From assembly GCF_000266885.1 (NCBI RefSeq), contig NC_018020.1, forward strand, positions 868,001 to 932,000: a DNA stretch of 64,000 nt. Direction: 5' to 3'. The notes beneath the pieces were generated by a model. It did not search any database and was not told the origin of the DNA. It saw only the letters and a program-made list of their open reading frames with translations. The position numbers and the translations under genes are program-made. The first letter of the stretch is position 1; every line of letters begins with the position of its first letter. Positions 1 through 6,966 of this stretch are shown here, piece after piece. This DNA comes from Turneriella parva DSM 21527. GTDB taxonomy: Bacteria; Spirochaetota; Leptospiria; Turneriellales; Turneriellaceae.

Positions 1-396
1 TTCATATTGATAGCTGAATCTGAAAGCCGCGAGGGGAGACGTGAATCTGGCCATCAAGCCGCTCAAATGGCCCAGTTTCAAGAGAGCGCAGCTGAAGCCG
101 GGTTCAACATGGCAGTCACAATGTACATGGTTGATGCTCTCGAATATTTTTCGGCTAAATCCCATGAACATATAAAAAAGACCGCACTTGAGATAGCCAT
201 GCTTGGCATGCAGGGTATTCAGCCTGATAAACAAGGGTACAAAATCAGAGCTGTGCCCGAAAAAACCTTCTCTGGCTATCATCTACTCGCCTATTACTAC
301 GTGACGTTTGCACTGGCCTTCCCGGGAATGTTGAATCAGCTTGGCTTACCTTATGACGGTGAGTATGCCATGGCATTGAAGATGGCTAGAAAATAG
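1..396 (+). CDS. Hypothetical protein, probably the 3' end of a longer gene
   Basis: The reading frame is open to the left edge, so the real start probably lies outside the window; the first in-window start-like codon is TTG at 7. About 130 residues are visible. The C-terminal half is rich in Tyr, Phe, Leu and Ala (around GYHLLAYYYVTFALAFPGM) and could form a hydrophobic helix. I do not recognise a family. It ends 2 bases before the MazG-like gene and shares its AT-richer composition, so it is likely the first visible member of the same transcription unit and may be part of the same system. Confidence 0.55.
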   Translation, partial: FILIAESESREGRRESGHQAAQMAQFQESAAEAGFNMAVTMYMVDALEYFSAKSHEHIKKTALEIAMLGMQGIQPDKQGYKIRAVPEKTFSGYHLLAYYYVTFALAFPGMLNQLGLPYDGEYAMALKMARK

Positions 397-398
397 CT

Positions 399-728
399 AT
401 GGCTGACATCCAAGAAATCATCGTTAAACTACGCAAATTTCGCGATGACCGCGATTGGGCTCAATTTCACAATTCAAAAGATCTCGCGTTGGCCCTTTCA
501 ATCGAAGCGGCTGAGCTGAATGAACTGTTTCTCTGGAAATCAGCCGAAGAGGTCGATATCGAAAAACTCAGATCGGAGTTGGCTGACGTTTTTTCTTATT
601 GCCTCTTGCTTCTCGATAAGCACGGGCTTGATCTCGGCGAAATCATTGATGCGAAGCTTCATTTGAATAACGAAAAATATCCGGCAGATCAAGTTCGCGG
701 TAGCGCGAAGAAGTATACCGAATTATGA
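399..728 (+). CDS. MazG-like nucleotide pyrophosphohydrolase
   Basis: This 109-residue protein matches the compact MazG/dCTPase-like all-alpha pyrophosphohydrolase family, which hydrolyses (d)NTPs to monophosphate and pyrophosphate. The metal-binding acidic motifs are visible: ExxE at E36/E39 in SIEAAELNE, and E60 and D63 in ELADVFSY. The C-terminal KYP...VRGSAKKYTE tail is typical of the family. The length is normal for a single-domain member. The start ATG lies 2 bases after the previous stop, and the stop overlaps the next start (ATGA), which indicates translational coupling to the helicase-nuclease gene. Its job beside that gene is inferred: it may alter nucleotide pools when the partner acts, or clean up noncanonical nucleotides. 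Confidence 0.9.
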   Translation: MADIQEIIVKLRKFRDDRDWAQFHNSKDLALALSIEAAELNELFLWKSAEEVDIEKLRSELADVFSYCLLLLDKHGLDLGEIIDAKLHLNNEKYPADQVRGSAKKYTEL

Positions 729-2938
729 CCGCTGCCTTCGAAAACGATTCTTACCAAATAACCAAGTATCCGTTCGACCGCTCTTTAGTTGATCAATTAA
801 GCAAGAATGCCTGGGCCAAGGACATGTGGCCCACCGTATATTTGATTAGCAACGACCGCGAGGGTGAAATATATGTTGGCGAGACAACTGATGCTATTTC
901 TCGCATGAACAGCCACTTAAGCAGTCCCAAACGGGCCAACCTCAAAGACCTTAGATTGATTACCTGCGAATTCTTTAATAAATCTGCGACGCTGGATATA
1001 GAATCGAATCTGATCAAATATATTGCGGCCGATGGTAAGTACCGTTTACAAAATGGCAATGCGGGTTTGGCCAGGCATAGGTATTTTCAGAAACCGGAAT
1101 ATACGCGGCTTTTTTATCAAATCTGGGAAGGGTTGCGTAGAGAAAACATAGCGAAGCAATCCCTTGAAAAAATAGACAATTCTGACCTGTTCAAGTATTC
1201 ACCCTATAAATCTCTAAACCGTGACCAGCTGCTAAGCATTCTGGAAATTTGCAGGTCGCTGCTAAAAGAAAAAACAGATACGATTCTTATTCAAGGTGGT
1301 GCCGGTACCGGCAAAACCGTTCTAGCCATATACTTTTTTAAATTAATGCACAGTGAAATTGATTTTGAGACACTTGAAGATTTGACAGATGAAGATGCAG
1401 AGCTGTATGCAGCCCTGGCAAAACTTAAGAAAAAATGGCCGAATCCACGCATGGCGCTGGTCGTACCTATGGCGTCGCTGCGTGCCACTCTTCAGCGTGC
1501 TTTTAACAACGTGAAAGGCCTGAATGCCTCGATGGTAATGGGGCCAATGGAAATTACAAGAGCCAAATATGATATCATACTGGTAGATGAGGCACACCGT
1601 TTGCGTCGGCGCAAGAATCTAGGTGCCGTTTTCGGAGCATTTGATCAGGCAAATGAGCGGTTAGGCCTCGATAAAGAAGCCCATGAGCTAGATTGGGTAA
1701 TGCTCCAGAGCACAAAACGGATTCTTTTTTATGATCCGATGCAAAGTATCAAGCCGACGGATGTAAGGCGCGAGGATTTTGAAAAGCTCAGTAAAAAGAA
1801 AGACACTTTAAGACTGGAACTGAAGTCGCAACTAAGAGTTAAAGGCGGCAACGATTATACAGAATTTGTCAGCGGGTTGATGTCGGGAAAGTTAACTCGA
1901 GGGATCAAGAGCCATGACATTCTGGATTACGACTTCAGGCTTTTTACCGATATTCGCGAGTTCATCGAAACAGTGCGGCAGAAAGAAAAAGAGACCGGTC
2001 TCAGTCGCTTTGCTGCCGGATATGCATGGCCGTGGAAATCGAAGAACGATAAATCCGCATTCGACATCGAAATCGACGATGTGAGAATGCAATGGAACGG
2101 GACTACCGCAGACTGGATAAATAGCCCCACTGCCGCCGAAGAAGTGGGCTGCATTCATACAACACAGGGTTATGACCTGAATTATGCGGGGATAATCTTA
2201 GGGCCTGAAATTTCATACGATCACAAAAAAGGTGAAATCGTAATAAGGCGCGAGAATTATCATGATCGAAACGGTAACGTCGGTATTTCCGATCCGCTGG
2301 AACTCAGAGACTATATCATCAACATCTACCAAACATTACTGTTGCGGGCGATTCGTGGCACCTATGTGTATGTCTGTGATCCCGATCTGCGGGAGTATTT
2401 CAAGAAGTTCGTGCCCATTAGCGAGCTGCAATCAACAACCAAGTCTGCCAATTCCTACGGCAGTCTACGGCTTCTAAAGGGCGGCTCTTTAAAACCCTAC
2501 GAAAATGCGCTCCCCGTCTTCGACATCAAAGTCGCGGCCGGGGAATTTAGTGAAAGCCAACTGGCTGAATCTGAAGTTTGGGCCGAATTCGAGAAGCCAC
2601 AGAAAGATCTATTCATTTGCCAAGTGATTGGCGAATCGATGAACAAAAAAATTCCAAACGGGTCGTGGTGCCTCTTCAGGTTGAATCCTCAAGGATCGCG
2701 GCAGGGTAAGATTGTCCTGGTTCAGCAACGCAACCTTGAAGATCCGGACTATGGTGGACGATACACGATTAAGAGGTATGAGAGCGAAAAGGCCATGACA
2801 GAAGATGGCTCTTGGACACACACGAGCATCTTACTTAAGCCTGAATCAACTGAATTTGGTTATGAGCCTATCAAACTATCCCCCGATCAAGAGGGTTCAT
2901 TGCAGGTTATTGCTGAATTCGTCCGAATCCTCTGTTAG
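725..2938 (+). CDS. GIY-YIG nuclease / DUF2075 helicase / LexA-like S24 peptidase fusion
   Basis: The protein has 737 residues and three recognisable parts. Residues 36-112 look like a GIY-YIG nuclease: VYLI at 38-41, IYVGE at 49-53, with candidate catalytic R60, E93 and N110. Residues about 165-560 are a DUF2075 (SF1-like) NTPase with Walker A GGAGTGKT at 191-198, Walker B ILVDEAHR at 285-292, and later helicase motifs around FYDPMQ (335-340), LKSQLR (366-371) and HTTQGYDL (478-485). Residues about 598-737 resemble a LexA/UmuD-type S24 domain: a VAAGE cleavage-like site (A605-G606), GESM with S638, and TIKRYE with K683. The gene overlaps the MazG gene by 4 bases. DNA processing tied to a damage or stress sensor is inferred; I cannot assign it to a named system. 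The first two domains are secure and the S24 call is good. Confidence 0.85.
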   Translation: MTAAFENDSYQITKYPFDRSLVDQLSKNAWAKDMWPTVYLISNDREGEIYVGETTDAISRMNSHLSSPKRANLKDLRLITCEFFNKSATLDIESNLIKYIAADGKYRLQNGNAGLARHRYFQKPEYTRLFYQIWEGLRRENIAKQSLEKIDNSDLFKYSPYKSLNRDQLLSILEICRSLLKEKTDTILIQGGAGTGKTVLAIYFFKLMHSEIDFETLEDLTDEDAELYAALAKLKKKWPNPRMALVVPMASLRATLQRAFNNVKGLNASMVMGPMEITRAKYDIILVDEAHRLRRRKNLGAVFGAFDQANERLGLDKEAHELDWVMLQSTKRILFYDPMQSIKPTDVRREDFEKLSKKKDTLRLELKSQLRVKGGNDYTEFVSGLMSGKLTRGIKSHDILDYDFRLFTDIREFIETVRQKEKETGLSRFAAGYAWPWKSKNDKSAFDIEIDDVRMQWNGTTADWINSPTAAEEVGCIHTTQGYDLNYAGIILGPEISYDHKKGEIVIRRENYHDRNGNVGISDPLELRDYIINIYQTLLLRAIRGTYVYVCDPDLREYFKKFVPISELQSTTKSANSYGSLRLLKGGSLKPYENALPVFDIKVAAGEFSESQLAESEVWAEFEKPQKDLFICQVIGESMNKKIPNGSWCLFRLNPQGSRQGKIVLVQQRNLEDPDYGGRYTIKRYESEKAMTEDGSWTHTSILLKPESTEFGYEPIKLSPDQEGSLQVIAEFVRILC

Positions 2939-2970
2939 TCACCCGCACTTGATGCTCTCATGACAACCTC

Positions 2971-3013
2971 CCCTCCCCGCAAGCGGGGAGGGCGCTTGCG
3001 CTCGGGCGCAAGC
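2971..3013. repeat. Tandem hairpins of a dispersed palindromic repeat
   Basis: Two perfect hairpins lie just after the helicase gene. The first pairs CCCTCCCCGC (2971-2980) with GCGGGGAGGG (2983-2992) over an AA loop. The second pairs GCTTGCGC (2994-3001) with GCGCAAGC (3006-3013) over a TCGG loop. A close relative of the first hairpin occurs at 37479-37500, so this is a dispersed element rather than a dedicated terminator, although it could stop transcription of the upstream operon. There is no T-tract. Confidence 0.7.
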
Positions 3014-3038
3014 CCGTGGGGGGGTGGGGACATACCGA

Positions 3039-3099
3039 CCGGGGGGTGAGTTCCCTTAAAGATTTACCGCCGCGTTAATTCTTATACCCTGGGGCTATG
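3039..3099 (+). repeat. 61-bp direct repeat, copy A
   Basis: This segment is repeated with clear similarity at 3530-3590. Both copies start with CCGGGGGGTGAGTTCC, share GATTTACCGCCGCG, and end in a TATACC- or CATACC-like stretch followed by GGCTATG. In copy A the terminal ATG (3097) opens a 27-codon frame that ends at 3180 and overlaps the next gene. The shared block may carry promoter and start signals. Confidence 0.7.
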
Positions 3100-3157
3100 G
3101 CCGCGGGTATTGCCATCAAGAGCGCCATTGAAGCCAAAAAACTATTAGAGGGTGAAA

Positions 3158-3367
3158 ATGCGAACGGACACAGAAATTAAGGATGCGGGCTTCAGCGCGC
3201 TGAATACGAAATTGGACAATCTGGAAGTAGAGCGCTTCATTGCACTCGTAAACCGGCAGAAATTCGATTATACCGAATGGCGAAAGACTTTGTTTGAAGA
3301 TATGACCATAGACGAGATCTCCGCAAGAGCAAATGAGTATACCCGCAAGCAATTCAGCGAAGAATAG
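3158..3367 (+). CDS. Small hypothetical protein, antitoxin-like
   Basis: The product has about 69 residues and is acidic and probably helical. I chose the ATG at 3158 because AGAGGG sits 5 bases upstream; a GTG at 3152 is an alternative. The pattern (DTEI..AGF..L...L..VEAERFIALV...FDYTEWR..LFED) resembles small proteins I associate with toxin-antitoxin neighbourhoods, but I cannot name the family. A HicB-like fragment follows within 5 bases of its stop. It may be what is left of a decayed toxin-antitoxin locus at the edge of the accessory segment. Confidence 0.55.
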   Translation: MRTDTEIKDAGFSALNTKLDNLEVERFIALVNRQKFDYTEWRKTLFEDMTIDEISARANEYTRKQFSEE

Positions 3368-3371
3368 ATAA

Positions 3372-3461
3372 TTCCGTAATGGAAATCGCTGCGAAATCAT
3401 TCTATACAGAAGCAAAGAAGACGACGCCTACATCGCAGACTGGATAGAGAAAGCAAAATAA
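3372..3461 (+). pseudogene. HicB-like antitoxin N-terminal fragment
   Basis: In this frame the residues CEIILYRSKEDDAYIAD (from 3390) match the usual start of HicB antitoxins (roughly Y.(V/I)I.Y.SEED.AFIAEVPELPGC). The match breaks off where EVPELPGC would be expected, and the frame ends a few codons later at TAA 3459-3461. No start codon is present in frame after the TAA at 3369, so I read it as a short remnant. The call rests on about 17 residues. Confidence 0.4.
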
Positions 3462-3499
3462 ATGCGGGCGTAAAATTATGACCCCACCAGGTAAATTCA

Positions 3500-3590
3500 T
3501 GGCCCCCCCTCCCTTCGAAAGAGAGGGGGCCGGGGGGTGAGTTCCTTTCCGATTTACCGCCGCGATAAATCTCATACCGTGGTGGCTATG
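3500..3590 (+). repeat. Dispersed palindrome plus 61-bp direct repeat copy B
   Basis: The CCCCCCTCCC...GAGAGGGGG palindrome around TTCGAAA (about 3503-3528) leads straight into copy B of the 61-bp repeat (3530-3590). On the minus strand the palindrome would encode the peptide pattern PPAPSLSKGGG, familiar from interspersed repeats in many bacterial genomes. Copy B ends exactly at the ATG chosen for the phosphatase gene, so the repeat supplies that gene's immediate upstream region. Confidence 0.7.
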
Positions 3591-5765
3591 CCCTTGCTTT
3601 CGCCCGAATTCAGACGTTCGCCGTTTTTTCAGCTCAGCTGGCGCCTCGAAACATTCACGAGTGTCATACCTATTCCGACATTTGTCTATTTTATTATGGT
3701 CACTGGCGCTTTCGAAGGCGAGGCGCGCATCTGGGCGGTCGCGATCGCGGGCATTTTTGCCGGCGGCGGCACGGTAATCTGGGGGCTCGCCTTTCGCTGG
3801 TTCGCGCTGAAAAGTCTTCTCGGCCAGCTCGATGCGCTCAAGGCTGCGGCGTCGGCGAGCGACGACGAAAAAATTGCGCTGCGCAATAAACTGCTCGAAT
3901 ACCCTTACCGCGAGGGCCGGGTGATTATCGCACGCTGGTCGGTCGGCGTCGTCGCCGGCGCGCTCATCTATATCGGGCAAATGCGCGAAGTACCGTGGTA
4001 TGCGCTTGGTGTCGAAGTGTATTCGCTTCTCTTTGTTCTGCCCATCTCGTATGTGATGTACATCTTTATGCCTGAGAGCGTACTGCGCCCGCTTTTGCAA
4101 GAGCCGGTGTTTGCCGGCTTGCCTGCCGCGGGCGGCAGCATTCGCGAAACGAGCTATTTCTCGCGCATTATGCTGAGCATCGCCGCCGTGACGATTACGC
4201 CGATCGCTATATTCGGATTTATACTTTATACGACGGTGACCGGCAAAAATTCATTTCAGCACCCAGAGGTGCACATCGTCTTGCTCTCACTCGAGGCACT
4301 CGCCGCAATCGTCATCGTTTCGTACCGCATCGCCAAGACCGTGAAGCTGAGCATTCACGACACCAACGACGTGCTGCAGCAATTAGGCAAGGGGGATTTC
4401 AAAGCCAACAGCGCGCGCGCGACGACCGATGAATTTGGCCGTCAGGCAGAACTGATCGCTGTCGTCGCGCGCGATCTCAGCAAAATGTACCATGAAGTCA
4501 AAGAACTTAATGACACGCTCGAGCAGAAAGTTATCACGCGCACTGAAGAGTTGAACAATACTCTCGAAGAGGTACGCCGGCTGAAACTACACCAAGACGG
4601 GGACTACTTTCTCACTTCACTGCTCTTAAAGCCTCTCAACACGAACTATGTCAAGAGCGACCGTTTAACCGTAGAATTTCTGCAACGGCAGAAAAAGAAG
4701 TTTTATTTTAAGGGCAAGCCGCATGACCTCGGCGGCGACCTTTGCAGCGCGCACACGATACGTATACGCGACCGCGAATACACGGCGTTTATGAACGCCG
4801 ACGCCATGGGTAAGTCGATGCAGGGTGCAGGCGGCGCGCTGGTTCTGGGCGCAGTCTACTATTCGATCATTGAGCGCACGCGGGCCGTGGCTGCCATGCA
4901 GCGCCTGTCGCCCGAACGCTGGCTCAAGAATACATTTCTCGAACTGCACAAGGTGTTCGAGAGTTTTGATCATTCGATGCTGATCTCTCTCGTGCTCGGC
5001 ATAGTCGATAACGACTCGGGGCTGCTCTACTACATTAACGCCGAACATCCCTGGTCGATACTTTACCGTGACGGCACGGCGACGTTTATTGAACAAGAAC
5101 TCTACGTGCGCAAACTCGGCATGAGCGCCGCCAGCGGCACGATCTATATCCGCATATTTGAACTCAAACCCGGCGATATGCTCATCTGCGGTTCAGACGG
5201 TCGCGACGATATTATGCTGCCCTCACCCGATGGCAAGCCGCGCATGAACGAACAAGAAGATCTGATTCTCGAAACTGTCAGAAAGGCCGACGGCGAGCTC
5301 GAACGCATATTTGAGCTGACGCAAGAAATCGGCGAAATTACTGACGACTTCTCGCTGCTAAAAATTCGTTACTACGGCGACACGATGCCCGAAACCGAAA
5401 AACTGGCAAAACGTTCGGCTTCGGGGCGACACTACGAAGCGAAAAACTATGCTAAGGCAATCGCCGAGGGCGAAGCGTACCTCGGCAACAAACCGTCGGA
5501 TAACGAATTCATGCGTTTTTTGTCGCGCTGCCACCGCCTCGCCGGCAACTACGACATCGCGATCGATCTGTGTGAAAGGCTGCGCCTGAGGTTGCCACAA
5601 GACACGCGCAATTTGATCAATCTTGCAGGGCTGCATCTTGTGAAAGGCGATAGCGAACGCACCAGGGCGCTGATTGCCGAAATTCGTCGGCTTGAACCGA
5701 ACGCCCCGGCGCTGAAAAAACTAGAAGACGCGTACGAGCGCAGGTTGCGCAACCGCGCGGCGTAA
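3588..5765 (+). CDS. Membrane-bound SpoIIE-type PP2C phosphatase with HAMP and TPR regions
   Basis: The start at ATG 3588 gives 725 residues; an upstream GTG at 3537 lies inside a repeat and is rejected. The N-terminal 250 residues contain about six membrane segments. A HAMP-like linker (about 253-300) and a coiled coil (300-345) follow. Residues about 355-615 are a SpoIIE/RsbU-type Ser/Thr phosphatase with the metal-binding acidic pattern GGDL, NADAMGKS, GSDGRDD and DDFSL. The last 100 residues form TPR-like helices. The family dephosphorylates anti-anti-sigma factors in partner-switching pathways, a common spirochaete signalling layout. No partner gene is adjacent, so the target is unknown. 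The gene ends 13 bases before the methyltransferase gene. Confidence 0.88.
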   Translation: MPLLSPEFRRSPFFQLSWRLETFTSVIPIPTFVYFIMVTGAFEGEARIWAVAIAGIFAGGGTVIWGLAFRWFALKSLLGQLDALKAAASASDDEKIALRNKLLEYPYREGRVIIARWSVGVVAGALIYIGQMREVPWYALGVEVYSLLFVLPISYVMYIFMPESVLRPLLQEPVFAGLPAAGGSIRETSYFSRIMLSIAAVTITPIAIFGFILYTTVTGKNSFQHPEVHIVLLSLEALAAIVIVSYRIAKTVKLSIHDTNDVLQQLGKGDFKANSARATTDEFGRQAELIAVVARDLSKMYHEVKELNDTLEQKVITRTEELNNTLEEVRRLKLHQDGDYFLTSLLLKPLNTNYVKSDRLTVEFLQRQKKKFYFKGKPHDLGGDLCSAHTIRIRDREYTAFMNADAMGKSMQGAGGALVLGAVYYSIIERTRAVAAMQRLSPERWLKNTFLELHKVFESFDHSMLISLVLGIVDNDSGLLYYINAEHPWSILYRDGTATFIEQELYVRKLGMSAASGTIYIRIFELKPGDMLICGSDGRDDIMLPSPDGKPRMNEQEDLILETVRKADGELERIFELTQEIGEITDDFSLLKIRYYGDTMPETEKLAKRSASGRHYEAKNYAKAIAEGEAYLGNKPSDNEFMRFLSRCHRLAGNYDIAIDLCERLRLRLPQDTRNLINLAGLHLVKGDSERTRALIAEIRRLEPNAPALKKLEDAYERRLRNRAA

Positions 5766-5778
5766 CGAACCCGATTCC

Positions 5779-6960
5779 ATGCTCAAGATTAAACTCACCC
5801 GCAACCTGCGCCGCTCGATTCTGCGCGGTCACCCTTGGGTCTATAAAGAGGCGATCGCACAACCACCCAAGGTTGAATCGGCACAGCTGGTGTCGGTGCT
5901 CGATCTAAAAGGCGAAGAGCTCGGTTGGGCGATGTACGATCCACATGGGCCGCTGTCGCTGCGCATGGTCAGCCTCGAGAAGAAGCCACCCAATGCCGCG
6001 TTCTTTGAGCAGCAGCTGCTGCGCGCTGCACAGCTGCGCCGCGATTTGAATCTAACCGACACTACAGCCTACCGCCTCATTAACGGCGAAGGCGATTTGT
6101 TGCCGGGACTTGTTTGCGACATCTATGGTTCGACTTCGCTCACCACAAGTGGTTCGACCGCCGTCGTGCAGTTCGATGGCCGCGGCCCGTCAGAATTCTA
6201 CAACAAAGATCAAATCGCAGGCTGGATATCGAAAGCCACGGGAGTCAAGTCCGTGGTCGAAAAATTTCGCCGCAATACTGAAGGTGGTCTGAGTCTCTTG
6301 GCCGGCAGCCCAACGGCATCTGTCATCGAGGTGACCGAGAACGGCGTGAAGTTCAAAGTCGACATCGAGCACGGGCAGAAGACCGGCTTCTTTCTCGACC
6401 AGCGCGACAACCGGCAGTATGTGCGTGCCATCAGCCGCGGTAAGTCGGTACTGAATCTTTTCAGCTATACGGGCGGCTTCTCGGTTTACGCCGGGCTCGG
6501 CGGCGCGACACGCGTGGCGAGCCTCGACGTCGCCGAAGGCGCCGTGCGCTCTGCCGAGGCTAACTGGGCGCTGAACGGCCTGCCACCGGGGCAGCACGAA
6601 GGGCTCGCCGTCGACGTTTTCGATTACCTCACCAATGCCACCGAAAAATGGGACCATGTGATCGTCGACCCGCCTTCTATGGGCCACAGCGAAGAGCAGA
6701 AAGAACGGGCTGTGAAGAAATACACAGACCTCTTCGCCGCGTCGGTAAAGCTCGTCAAAACCGGCGGCCAGCTGTCGCTCTGCTCGTGCTCGAGCCATAT
6801 CTCATTCGAAGACTTTTTCGAAATTATCCGCGAGGCAATGTCGCAGGCGCGGCGCCGTGGGCAGATTCTGCGCGTCTCAGGCCAGGGGCCCGATCACCCG
6901 TTTCTGCACAGCTCACACGAGCAGCGGTATCTGAAGTTTGTACATTTGGTTTTGGTTTGA
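5779..6960 (+). CDS. rlmI: RlmI-like 23S rRNA (cytosine-C5) methyltransferase
   Basis: The 393-residue protein has an N-terminal PUA-like RNA-binding region (residues about 1-75, with RGHPWVYKEAI) and a C-terminal Rossmann-fold SAM methyltransferase. Characteristic pieces are GQKTGFFLDQRDNR, VLNLFSYTGGFSVYA (SAM motif I), the catalytic-type motif VDPPSMG near residue 295, and the CSCSSH segment near the end. This architecture is the RlmI/RlmK family, which makes m5C in 23S rRNA. Exact substrate specificity is inferred from the family. The gene is likely co-transcribed with the upstream phosphatase (13-base gap) and converges with the amine oxidase gene. Confidence 0.88.
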   Translation: MLKIKLTRNLRRSILRGHPWVYKEAIAQPPKVESAQLVSVLDLKGEELGWAMYDPHGPLSLRMVSLEKKPPNAAFFEQQLLRAAQLRRDLNLTDTTAYRLINGEGDLLPGLVCDIYGSTSLTTSGSTAVVQFDGRGPSEFYNKDQIAGWISKATGVKSVVEKFRRNTEGGLSLLAGSPTASVIEVTENGVKFKVDIEHGQKTGFFLDQRDNRQYVRAISRGKSVLNLFSYTGGFSVYAGLGGATRVASLDVAEGAVRSAEANWALNGLPPGQHEGLAVDVFDYLTNATEKWDHVIVDPPSMGHSEEQKERAVKKYTDLFAASVKLVKTGGQLSLCSCSSHISFEDFFEIIREAMSQARRRGQILRVSGQGPDHPFLHSSHEQRYLKFVHLVLV

Positions 6961-6966
6961 GCGGCG

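Noticed and set aside
3097-3180. 27-codon frame starting at the end of repeat copy A
   Set aside because: Too short and without homology; it may be a leader, but nothing beyond the start codon supports it as a gene.
3402-4100. Long open frame on the minus strand opposite the phosphatase gene
   Set aside because: It overlaps the clear phosphatase gene and a repeat; its product is Arg-rich with no domain, as expected for the antisense frame of GC-rich coding DNA.
6190-6798. 202-codon minus-strand frame opposite rlmI
   Set aside because: It is antisense to conserved methyltransferase motifs and has no recognisable domain.
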